In this document: positions 5,887 through 14,504 of the stretch, in pieces
Layout of the letters: each line of letters begins with the position of its first letter
How positions within the stretch are numbered: the stretch's first letter is position 1
Source of the DNA: JANOGU01 sp964499865
Lineage (GTDB): Bacteria; Pseudomonadota; Alphaproteobacteria; Rhodobacterales; Rhodobacteraceae
Length of the DNA: 14,504 bases
Reading direction: 5' to 3'
Assembly: GCA_964499865.1 (NCBI GenBank)
Contig: CAZCPY010000078.1
Coordinates: forward strand, 1-14,504
The notes under the pieces: generated by a model
Seen by the model: only the letters and a program-made list of their open reading frames with translations
What the model was told of the DNA's origin: nothing
Databases searched by the model: none
Made by a program: the position numbers and the translations under genes

Positions 5887-6156
5887 ATGCCTGCAACCGC
5901 GACGGAACTGATGCTCAAGGGCTACGGCCTGACCACGGCCGAGATGATCTACCGCATGCCCGACTACCGCAACGTCCTGAATACATTCGTATGGCAGGAC
6001 TATGACCTGGCCCCGGACTATCCGCGGCTGTTCCGGTTCATCGAGTTCTGGCAGGACCAGATCGAAGGCCCCCTGCACTCGGTCCGCTTCACCCACCGCA
6101 AGATGATCTCGCCGGGCGAGTGGCGGCATGTGAAGGGCGAGTTCCGCCTGCACTGA
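5887..6156 (+). CDS. usg: Usg family protein
   Basis: A small 89-residue protein of unknown function, found almost only in alphaproteobacteria and named for its position near trp genes in Caulobacter. The sequence is strongly family-like: LMLKGYGLTTAEMIYRMPDY, FVWQDYDLAPDYPRLFRFIEFW, EGPLHSVRFTHRKMISPGEW and the C-terminal HVKGEFRLH. The ATG at 5887 has GAGG (5875-5878) eight bases upstream; an overlapping ATG at 5882 is out of frame. No trp gene is present here, so the usual neighbourhood is not kept. It converges with ocd, 13 bases from that gene's stop. Confidence 0.88.
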   Translation: MPATATELMLKGYGLTTAEMIYRMPDYRNVLNTFVWQDYDLAPDYPRLFRFIEFWQDQIEGPLHSVRFTHRKMISPGEWRHVKGEFRLH

Positions 6157-6169
6157 CCGTAGCGCGCAC

Positions 6170-7219
6170 TCAATCCGCACCCTGCGCGCCGGGGGCACCG
6201 CGCATCACCATGCCGAACAGGTCGCGCGGGTCGTCGGGGTCGGCGATCATGTCGAGGTCCTGCCCCAGCCCCGTGCCCTGCATCGCCCGGTGGATGTAGC
6301 GCAGCGCGGCGAAATCCTCGATGGCGAAACCCACGCTGTCGAACAGCGTGACCTCCGCCGAAGACCGCCGCCCCGGGGCAGCCCCGGTGATCACCTGCCA
6401 CAGCTCGGTGACCGGATGGTCGGGGGCCAGCTGCTGGATCTCGCCCTCCACCCGCGTCTGCGGCGTGTATTCGGTGAAGATCGCCGACCGGCGCAGGATC
6501 GCCGCCGCAAGCTCGGTCTTGCCCGGGCAGTCGCCGCCGACCGCGTTCAGATGCACCCCCGCGCCCACCATGTTGTCGGTCAGGATCGTCGCATTCGCCT
6601 TGTCGGCGGTGACCGTGGTGACGATCCCCGCGCCCAGGATCGCCTCTTCCGCCGTGCGGCAGGGCACCACCGTCAGGCCCCGCCCGGCGAGGTTCCGCGC
6701 GCATTTCTCCGTCGCCGCGGGGTCGATGTCGTAAAGCCGCACCTCGCCCACGCCACAGATCGCCCTGAAGGCCAGCGCCTGGAATTCCGCCTGCGCGCCG
6801 TTGCCGATCATCGCCATGGTGCTCGTCCGAGGCGCCAGCCACTTCGCCGCCATGGCCGAGGTCGCCGCGGTGCGCAACGCCGTCAGGATGGTCATTTCCG
6901 ACAGAAGCACCGGATAGCCCGTCGCCACATCGGCCAGAAGCCCGAAGGCCGTGACCGTCTGCAACCCGCGCTTCATGTTCGACGGGTGCCCGTTCACATA
7001 CTTGAAGCCGTAGGTTTCGCCGTCCGAGGTCGGCATCAGCTCGATCACGCCCACGTCGGAATGCGACGCGATCCGGGGCGTCTTGTCGAACAGCGGCCAG
7101 CGGCGGAAATCGGTCTCGATCTCGGCGGCAAGGTCCACGAGCAAGGGTTCGATCCCGATCCGGTGCACCAGCTTCATCATCGCGTCGACGGACAGGAAGG
7201 GGACGAGGTTCAGCATCAT
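6170..7219 (-). CDS. ocd: Ornithine cyclodeaminase
   Basis: NAD-dependent enzyme of the mu-crystallin family that converts L-ornithine directly to L-proline and ammonia. The 349-residue protein closely resembles the Agrobacterium Ti-plasmid enzyme: PRIASHSDVGVIELMPTSDG, GFKYVNGHP with K73, LLSEMTILTALRTAATSA, the dinucleotide loop MIGNGAQAEF (137-146) and VGGDCPGKTE with the catalytic-type D230. Two start codons stand in tandem (7217-7219 and 7214-7216); GGAG lies six bases before the second, which may be the true one. It follows arginase by ten bases, so the pair forms an arginine-to-proline operon. Confidence 0.96.
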   Translation of the reverse strand: MMLNLVPFLSVDAMMKLVHRIGIEPLLVDLAAEIETDFRRWPLFDKTPRIASHSDVGVIELMPTSDGETYGFKYVNGHPSNMKRGLQTVTAFGLLADVATGYPVLLSEMTILTALRTAATSAMAAKWLAPRTSTMAMIGNGAQAEFQALAFRAICGVGEVRLYDIDPAATEKCARNLAGRGLTVVPCRTAEEAILGAGIVTTVTADKANATILTDNMVGAGVHLNAVGGDCPGKTELAAAILRRSAIFTEYTPQTRVEGEIQQLAPDHPVTELWQVITGAAPGRRSSAEVTLFDSVGFAIEDFAALRYIHRAMQGTGLGQDLDMIADPDDPRDLFGMVMRGAPGAQGAD

Positions 7220-7229
7220 TTGCTCCCGT

Positions 7230-8153
7230 TCACTTCGACCGCGTCGGGCGGTCGAAAACCTTCTTGCCCATCAGCGACCCCACAAGGTCCACCATCAGCC
7301 GCGCCGTCATCCCGCGGTCGTCGAGGAAGGGGTTGAGCTCCACAAGGTCGAGCGAGGTGACAAGCCCGCTTTCGTGCAGAAGCTCCATCACCAGATGCGC
7401 CTCGCGGAAGGTGGTGCCGCCGGGCACCGTGGTGCCGACGGCAGGCGCGATGGCGGGGTCGAGGAAATCCACGTCCAGCGACACATGCAGCAGCCCCTGC
7501 GCCTTGCGCACCTTGGCCAGGAACGCGCGCAGGGGGGCGACGATGCCGTGTTCGTCCAGCACGCGCATGTCGTTGATGGCGATATCGGCCCTGAGCAGCG
7601 CCGCCTGTTCGGCGGGATCGACCGAGCGGATGCCATACAGGCAGATGCGGTCGGGCGGCACCGGGGCGGGGAACGGCGGGAAGGCGTCGAACCCCTCGCG
7701 CCCGGCGATGTAGGCCACCGGCGTGCCATGCAGGTTGCCGGATGTCGTGGTGCGCGGGGTGTGGAAGTCGGAATGCGCGTCCAGCCACAGCACGAACAGC
7801 GGGCGGCCTGCGCGCGCCGCATGTGCCGCCGCCCCCGCCACCGACCCCAGCGCCAGCGAATGGTCGCCGCCCAGAACGATCGGCAGCAAGCCGTCCGTCA
7901 GCGCGCCGTCCACCCGGTCGGCCAGCAGGGTGGTCCAGGCCAGCGTCTCGGGCAAGGAATGGACGGCGGGGTTGTCGCAGGTGGCCTCGGGCAGGTCCCC
8001 GAGTCTCAGGTCGCCCGCATCGGTGACCGCATGGCCTTCGGCGGCGATCTCGCGGTGAATGCCCGCCACGCGATAGGCCGCGGGGCCCATCAGGCAGCCG
8101 GGACGCTTCTGCCCCGAATCGACCGGGGCACCGAGCAGCAGGATGCGGGGCAT
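7230..8153 (-). CDS. rocF: Arginase
   Basis: Manganese enzyme that hydrolyses L-arginine to L-ornithine and urea. The 307-residue protein has all expected metal ligands: H98 in GGDHS, D125, H127 and D129 in DAHSDFHTP, and D227 and D229 in SLDVDFLDP. SGNLHGTP (138-145) includes the catalytic-type H142, and E272 lies in the ELNP segment. The ATG start has AAAGGAG at good spacing. It is the first gene of the operon with ornithine cyclodeaminase and faces an Lrp/AsnC regulator across 112 bases. Agmatinase and formiminoglutamase are related, but the HGTP block and the partner gene favour arginase. Confidence 0.95.
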   Translation of the reverse strand: MPRILLLGAPVDSGQKRPGCLMGPAAYRVAGIHREIAAEGHAVTDAGDLRLGDLPEATCDNPAVHSLPETLAWTTLLADRVDGALTDGLLPIVLGGDHSLALGSVAGAAAHAARAGRPLFVLWLDAHSDFHTPRTTTSGNLHGTPVAYIAGREGFDAFPPFPAPVPPDRICLYGIRSVDPAEQAALLRADIAINDMRVLDEHGIVAPLRAFLAKVRKAQGLLHVSLDVDFLDPAIAPAVGTTVPGGTTFREAHLVMELLHESGLVTSLDLVELNPFLDDRGMTARLMVDLVGSLMGKKVFDRPTRSK

Positions 8154-8265
8154 GGGCGTCTCCTTTGTCCGGGGCGCAGGTTAGCGCGAAACGGGGCGGT
8201 ATGTCGTGACAATCCCGGCCATTCGGGGCAAGGATCGGCCGGTATGGACCGTCCGGGTGCCCGCA
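8154..8265. promoter_or_regulatory. Divergent control region, arginase operon / Lrp-type regulator
   Basis: Both genes must be started from these 112 bases. Leftward, ACGACA then 18 bases then TAACCT (complement of 8170-8175 region) is a candidate promoter, followed by the AAAGGAG ribosome binding site of arginase. Rightward, GTGACA (8206-8211), 18 bases, AAGGAT (8230-8235) is a candidate for the regulator. TTGTC (8165-8169) and GACAA (8209-8213) form a widely spaced inverted pair. Lrp/AsnC sites are degenerate, so I do not name one. Confidence 0.4.
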
Positions 8266-8697
8266 ATGGACGACACCGACCACCGCCTGATTGCCGAGCT
8301 GCGCCGCGACGGTCGGGCCGGGCTGGGAGACCTGGCCGCGTGCCTCGGCCTCGCGCGGGCCACCGTGCGCGTGCGGCTGGCGCGGCTTCTGGCGCAGGGC
8401 GACATCGCGGGGTTCACCGTGGTGACGCGGGCCGAGGCCGCGGGCGCCCCGGTGCGCGCGCTGATGCTGATCGGGATCGAGGGGCGCGGGGCCGAGCGCA
8501 TCATGGCCCGCCTGACCGGCCTGCCCGTGGTGGTGGCGGTGCATTCCACCAACGGCAAGTGGGACCTGATCGCCGAGCTTGCCGCGCAGACGCTGGCCGA
8601 CCTCGACGCCACGATCTTCCGCATCCGCGAGATCGAGGGGGTGATGACCAGCGAGACGAACCTGCTGCTGTCCACCCGCAAGGCGGGGCGGCGCTAG
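8266..8697 (+). CDS. Lrp/AsnC family transcriptional regulator
   Basis: A 143-residue regulator. Residues 1-50 form the winged helix-turn-helix (DDTDHRLIAELRRDGRAG, then LAACLGLARATVRVRLARL), and residues 60-135 form the effector-binding RAM domain, with VVVAVHSTNGKWDLIAEL in the position usually holding the G-x-D ligand loop. The ATG at 8266 was chosen since the family normally begins MDxxDxxLI; an in-frame GTG at 8206 would add 20 residues without homology. No strong ribosome binding site precedes it. It is divergent from arginase-ocd, and Lrp-type proteins (PutR, ArgR-like BkdR and others) often control adjacent amino-acid catabolic genes, so arginine or ornithine is the likely effector. 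Its stop shares CTAG with the next gene. Confidence 0.9.
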   Translation: MDDTDHRLIAELRRDGRAGLGDLAACLGLARATVRVRLARLLAQGDIAGFTVVTRAEAAGAPVRALMLIGIEGRGAERIMARLTGLPVVVAVHSTNGKWDLIAELAAQTLADLDATIFRIREIEGVMTSETNLLLSTRKAGRR

Positions 8698-9299
8698 GGC
8701 TGCAAAAGCCTGCGCACCAGCGTTTCCAGGAACACCGCGGCCTCGGCATAGGGGTCGTGCACGGGGCCGAGGACGGCGCGGACCTGCACGTCGAAATCGG
8801 CGTAGTGCTGGGTCAGCGCCCAGATTGCGAAGATCAGGTGCACCGGATGCACGCGCGCGATGCGCCCCTGATCCATCCAGGCCGACAGCACCCCGGCCTT
8901 GGCCTCCACCAGCGCCCGCAGGTCACCGCCCAGCACAGACCCCATCCGCGGCGCGCCCTGCAGCATCTCGTTGGCGAAAAGCCTGCTTTCGCGGGGAAAA
9001 TCGCGGCTGAGGTCGAGCTTGCGGCGGACGTAGGCCAGCACCTGCTCCACCGGGTCGCCCGCAGGGTCGAGGTCGCGCAGGGGGTCGAGCCAGAGGTCCA
9101 GAAGCCGCGTCAGCAGCGCCTGGTGGATCGCCTCCTTGGACGGGAAGTAATACAGGAGGTTCGGCTTCGACAGCCCCGCCACCTCGGCAATCTGGTCCAA
9201 GGTGGCGCCGCGGAAACCCTGCGCCGCAAAGACCTCCAGCGCCGCCTCGAGGATGGCTTCGGAGTTCTTCTGCTGGATGCGGGTCTGCGGGCGGGTCAC
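8694..9299 (-). CDS. rutR: TetR-family regulator, RutR-like
   Basis: A 201-residue one-component repressor. The helix-turn-helix is at about residues 32-53 (LDQIAEVAGLSKPNLLYYFPSK). The ligand domain matches E. coli RutR in LLDLWLDPL, SRDFPRESRLFANEMLQGAPRM and HLIFAIWALTQHYADF. RutR senses uracil/thymine and controls pyrimidine degradation in E. coli. The start is a GTG at 9297-9299 with a poor ribosome binding site. No rut or dihydropyrimidine genes are in the window, so its main targets must lie elsewhere or its role differs. A RutR-box-like operator just upstream suggests autoregulation. The last four bases overlap the Lrp-type gene's stop. Confidence 0.85.
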   Translation of the reverse strand: MTRPQTRIQQKNSEAILEAALEVFAAQGFRGATLDQIAEVAGLSKPNLLYYFPSKEAIHQALLTRLLDLWLDPLRDLDPAGDPVEQVLAYVRRKLDLSRDFPRESRLFANEMLQGAPRMGSVLGGDLRALVEAKAGVLSAWMDQGRIARVHPVHLIFAIWALTQHYADFDVQVRAVLGPVHDPYAEAAVFLETLVRRLLQP

Positions 9300-9320
9300 C
9301 CGAAGAGGTGTAGCAGCGGT

Positions 9321-9336
9321 TGGACCGGATGGTCAA
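9321..9336. promoter_or_regulatory. RutR-box-like operator
   Basis: TGGACCGGATGGTCAA resembles the E. coli RutR box TTGACCA-nn-TGGTCAA, differing at two specified positions. It reads as GACC-n4-GGTC with outer TT/AA symmetry. It lies 21 bases before the rutR-like start and 24 bases before the gyrA -35. Autoregulation of the TetR gene is the simplest reading. Confidence 0.6.
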
Positions 9337-9359
9337 ATCCGCGCCGCAGAGGGGTCTTC

Positions 9360-9388
9360 TTGCCCCCATATCCGGTGTGCTCTATAAC
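9360..9388 (+). promoter_or_regulatory. gyrA promoter
   Basis: TTGCCC (9360-9365), 17 bases, then TATAAC (9383-9388): the best sigma-70-type promoter in the window. It predicts a leader of roughly 38 bases containing the palindrome CCGGCGCCGG (9403-9412) and AAAGGG as ribosome binding site. Confidence 0.75.
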
Positions 9389-9432
9389 ACCGCCCACAAT
9401 ATCCGGCGCCGGTGCGCCAAAGGGCGCATCCC

Positions 9433-12129
<2,697 letters not shown>

Positions 12130-12136
12130 TCCCTGC

Positions 12137-12163
12137 GCCCGCGCACAAGGCGCGTGCGCGGGC
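12137..12163 (+). terminator. Hairpin after gyrA
   Basis: GCCCGCGCAC (12137-12146) pairs perfectly with GTGCGCGGGC (12154-12163) around a seven-base loop, beginning seven bases after the gyrA stop. There is no following T-run, so this is a GC-rich stem of the kind that ends genes in these bacteria, not a textbook intrinsic terminator. Confidence 0.55.
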
Positions 12164-12169
12164 CGGAAA

Positions 12170-12197
12170 TTGCACATCCGAACGCGGCGGGTAACCT
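12170..12197 (+). promoter_or_regulatory. Probable doxX promoter
   Basis: TTGCAC (12170-12175), 16 bases, then TAACCT (12192-12197). The position just after the gyrA hairpin and about 26 bases before the likely leader's AAGGA supports it. Confidence 0.5.
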
Positions 12198-12230
12198 GTC
12201 CTTCCCTTCGGCATCGCACAAGGACCTGAC

Positions 12231-12605
12231 ATGACCCAAGCTCTTGCCTACGCGCCGCTTGTCGGCCGCATCCTTCTCGGCCTGCTGTTCGTCGTTGCCG
12301 GTGCGGGCAAACTGGCCGACCCCGCCGGTTTCGCGGGCTACATGGCCTCGGGCGGCCTGCCCGCCTTCCTCGCCTGGCCGGCGATCCTGTTCGAGATCGC
12401 GGTCGGCCTCGCCCTGATCCTGGGCGTGCTGGCGCGCCCGGCGGCGCTGGCCGGGGCGGCCTTCTGCGTGGCGACGGCCCTGCTTTACCACTTCCAGCCC
12501 GCCGACCAGATGCAGATGTCGATTTTCCTCAAGAACCTGGCCATCGCCGGCGGCTTGCTCTTTGTCGCCGCGCATGGGCCAGGAAAGCCCGCGCTGATGG
12601 CCTGA
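12231..12605 (+). CDS. DoxX family membrane protein
   Basis: A 124-residue protein with about four membrane helices. The DoxX signature is clear in the first helix and loop (GRILLGLLFVVAGAGKLADP) and in the following FAGYMASGGLP and EIAVGLALILGVLARPAAL. The family is broad; members have been linked to thiosulfate:quinone oxidation in archaea and to oxidative-stress complexes in mycobacteria, but no specific role can be given here. AAGGA (12220-12224) lies six bases before the ATG. It sits alone between gyrA and trmFO, with its own probable promoter. Confidence 0.9.
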   Translation: MTQALAYAPLVGRILLGLLFVVAGAGKLADPAGFAGYMASGGLPAFLAWPAILFEIAVGLALILGVLARPAALAGAAFCVATALLYHFQPADQMQMSIFLKNLAIAGGLLFVAAHGPGKPALMA

Positions 12606-12608
12606 GGC

Positions 12609-12637
12609 TTTCCCTCGCGCCCCGAACCGCCTAAATC
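12609..12637 (+). promoter_or_regulatory. Probable leaderless promoter of trmFO
   Basis: TTTCCC (12609-12614), 17 bases, then TAAATC (12632-12637), with the trmFO ATG seven bases later. No Shine-Dalgarno sequence is present between the -10 and ATG, so transcription probably starts at the ATG itself. Confidence 0.5.
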
Positions 12638-12644
12638 CTCCGCC

Positions 12645-13967
12645 ATGGAAGCCTTGAACATCATCGGCGGCGGCATGGCGGGGGCCGAGGCCGCCTGGCA
12701 GGCCGCGCAGATGGGCGTGCCCGTGGTCATCCACGAGATGCGACCGAAAATCGGCACCTTCGCCCACCGCACGGGCGATCTGGCGGAAATGGTCTGCTCC
12801 AACTCCTTCCGGTCGGACGACGACGCGCGCAACGCGGTCGGGCAGTTGCACTGGGAGATGGACAGCGCGGGCGGCATCATCATCCGCACCGCCCGCGCCC
12901 ACCGCCTGCCCGCAGGCGGCGCGCTGGCGGTGGACCGCGACCCCTTCGCCGCCGCGGTGACGGCGACCTTGCGCGCGCATCCGCTGATTTCCGTATTGGA
13001 CGAGGAGGTTACCGGCCTTCCCTCGGACGGCCACTGGATCGTCGCAACCGGCCCGCTGACCTCCGGCAGGCTGGCCGACAGCATCCGCGCCGCCACCGGG
13101 GCGGATGCGCTCGCCTTCTTCGACGCCATCGCCCCCATCGTCCATGCCGAAACCATCGACATGGACATTGCCTGGAAGCAGTCGCGCTACGACAAAGGGG
13201 AAACCGAGGCGGAGCAGAAGGCCTACATCAACTGCCCGATGACGAAGGACGACTACGAGGGCTTCATCGACGCCCTGCTGGCCGCGCCCAAGACCGAGTT
13301 CCATGCCGGAGAGACCGCAGGCTACTTTGACGGCTGCCTGCCCATCGAGGTGATGGCCGAGCGGGGCCGCGAGACGCTGCGCCACGGGCCGATGAAACCC
13401 GTGGGCCTGACCGACCCGCGGGGGCCGAAGCCCTGGGCGGTCGTGCAACTGCGGCAGGACAACGCGCTTGGCACGCTCTACAACATCGTGGGCTTCCAGA
13501 CCAAGATGAAGCACGGCGCCCAGGTCGAGGTTTTCCGAAATATTCCGGGGCTTTCGCAGGCGTCCTTCGCACGTCTGGGCGGCATCCACCGCAACACCTT
13601 CATCAACTCGCCCCGTCTTCTGGACAGCCAGTTGCGCCTGCGCAGCCGCCCGAACATCCGCTTTGCCGGGCAGATCACGGGGGTCGAGGGCTATGTGGAA
13701 TCGGCCGCCATGGGCCTTCTGGCGGGGCGGATGGCGGCGGCGCAGATCCTCGGCCGCCAGATCGACGCCCCTCCGCCCGAGACGGCGACCGGCGCCCTTG
13801 TCCACCACATCACCGGCGGGGCGGATGCGCGGACCTTCCAGCCGATGAACGTCAACTTCGGCCTCTTCCCGCCCATCGAGGCCAAGGGCGGGCGCCGGGG
13901 GCGGCACGACCGCTACCTCGCCTATACCGACCGCGCCAAGGCGGCGTTCCGGGCGTGGCTGTCGTAA
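12645..13967 (+). CDS. trmFO: tRNA (uracil-54-C5)-methyltransferase, folate/FAD-dependent
   Basis: Makes 5-methyluridine at position 54 of tRNA, using methylene-tetrahydrofolate and FADH2 rather than S-adenosylmethionine. The 440-residue protein begins LNIIGGGMAGAEAA with the FAD loop GGGMAG (8-13). The two catalytic cysteines are C51 in MVCSNSFRSD and C231 in YFDGCLPIEVMAERG. Other family blocks are AWKQSRYDKG, LRQDNALGTLYNIVGFQT and GGIHRNTFINSPRLL. It is of normal length and resembles the MnmG family only in the FAD domain. Gluq begins inside its last codons, so the two tRNA-modification genes are probably co-translated. Confidence 0.96.
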   Translation: MEALNIIGGGMAGAEAAWQAAQMGVPVVIHEMRPKIGTFAHRTGDLAEMVCSNSFRSDDDARNAVGQLHWEMDSAGGIIIRTARAHRLPAGGALAVDRDPFAAAVTATLRAHPLISVLDEEVTGLPSDGHWIVATGPLTSGRLADSIRAATGADALAFFDAIAPIVHAETIDMDIAWKQSRYDKGETEAEQKAYINCPMTKDDYEGFIDALLAAPKTEFHAGETAGYFDGCLPIEVMAERGRETLRHGPMKPVGLTDPRGPKPWAVVQLRQDNALGTLYNIVGFQTKMKHGAQVEVFRNIPGLSQASFARLGGIHRNTFINSPRLLDSQLRLRSRPNIRFAGQITGVEGYVESAAMGLLAGRMAAAQILGRQIDAPPPETATGALVHHITGGADARTFQPMNVNFGLFPPIEAKGGRRGRHDRYLAYTDRAKAAFRAWLS

Positions 13968-14504
13968 CCCGCTTCGCCCCCTCGCCCACCGGGCCCCTGC
14001 ACCTCGGCCATGCCCATGCGGCGCTGGTCGCGGCGGAACGCGGCGACCGCTTCCTGCTGCGGATCGAGGACATCGACCCCGACCGCTGCCGCCCGGAATG
14101 GGAGGCGGCGATCGTCGACGACCTGCGCTGGCTCGGCCTGCGCTGGGAAGAGCCGGTCATCCGACAGTCCAGCCGCGGGGCGGCCTATGCCGCGGCGCTG
14201 GCGCGGCTGGACGCGATGGGCCTGACCTACCGCTGCACCTGCACCCGCGGCGACATCCGCGCGGCGCTGTCCGCCCCGCAGGAAGGCGCGGACGGCCCGC
14301 TCTACCCCGGCACCTGCCGCGGCAGGGGGCATCGGCAGGGCGCGGTGCGGCTGGACATGGCGGCGGCGATGGCGCGTCTGGGCGAGGTCGGCTTCACCGA
14401 GACGGGCACCGCGCCGGGGGCATACCGCGCCGATGCGGCGCGGATGGGGCAGCTTGCGGGCGACGTGGTGCTGGCGCGCCGGGGCTGGGGCACCAGCTAT
14501 CACC
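13955..14504 (+). CDS. gluQ: Glutamyl-Q tRNA(Asp) synthetase (3' end cut by window)
   Basis: A shortened glutamyl-tRNA synthetase lacking the anticodon-binding part; it activates glutamate and attaches it to queuosine in the anticodon of tRNA-Asp. The first 183 residues are visible. The N terminus TRFAPSPTGPLHLGHAHAAL contains the class I HIGH-type motif HLGH (16-19). LLRIEDIDPDR follows. The zinc site of the GluQ family appears as C94-T-C96, Y117 and C121, which separates it from a full GltX. The start is GTG 13955, overlapping trmFO by 13 bases; no other start precedes the conserved RFAPSPTG. The KMSKS-like loop lies beyond the window. Confidence 0.92.
   Translation, partial: MAVVTRFAPSPTGPLHLGHAHAALVAAERGDRFLLRIEDIDPDRCRPEWEAAIVDDLRWLGLRWEEPVIRQSSRGAAYAAALARLDAMGLTYRCTCTRGDIRAALSAPQEGADGPLYPGTCRGRGHRQGAVRLDMAAAMARLGEVGFTETGTAPGAYRADAARMGQLAGDVVLARRGWGTSYH

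Overview
This window is chromosomal DNA from a GC-rich alphaproteobacterium, most likely of the Rhodobacteraceae/Paracoccaceae. The grounds are very high G+C by eye, GTG/TTG starts, a Usg protein, an Agrobacterium-type ornithine cyclodeaminase, TrmFO beside GluQ, an alphaproteobacterial GyrA, GANTC (CcrM-type) sites gathered in intergenic DNA, and TTGAC-type promoters with weak -10 boxes. I see no mobile element, phage gene, CRISPR array or toxin/defence locus. It is a compact housekeeping region.

Layout. 1-737: a membrane protein of the YqhA/UPF0114 family (+). 734-2657: a two-gene minus-strand operon, pepA (leucyl aminopeptidase) then holC (DNA polymerase III chi). 2658-3212: intergenic DNA with GC-rich palindromes, a tRNA-Leu(CAA) gene (-) with a clear promoter, and a cluster of hairpins. 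3213-4969: dsbB (+) and dadA (-), whose 3' ends overlap. 4970-5682: a divergent UPF0303/heme-degrading-domain-like protein (+). 5683-6156: an intergenic stretch with a repeated dyad and a promoter carrying two GANTC sites, followed by usg (+). 6170-8153: an arginine-catabolic operon on the minus strand, arginase then ornithine cyclodeaminase, with an Lrp/AsnC regulator divergent from it (8266-8697). 8694-9299: a RutR-like TetR-family regulator (-) with a RutR-box-like operator just upstream. 9433-12129: gyrA (+). 12231-12605: a DoxX membrane protein (+). 12645-14504: trmFO and the start of gluQ (+), two tRNA-modifying enzymes with overlapping reading frames.

Functional logic. Arginase plus ornithine cyclodeaminase turn arginine into urea, ornithine, then proline and ammonia; the adjacent Lrp-type gene is the natural candidate regulator, and DadA (D-amino acid oxidation) fits the same nitrogen-catabolic theme, though it is a separate unit. 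PepA supplies free amino acids from peptides. TrmFO (m5U54) and GluQ (glutamyl-queuosine in tRNA-Asp) form a tRNA-modification unit.

The window does not show an obvious new multi-gene system. The observations most worth a second look are regulatory: the CTTGC-type dyad array and the GANTC-bearing promoter upstream of usg, the RutR-like operator beside an orphan RutR homologue, two predicted leaderless promoters (trmFO, dsbB), and two convergent gene pairs that share a CTAG tetranucleotide as their opposing stop codons.
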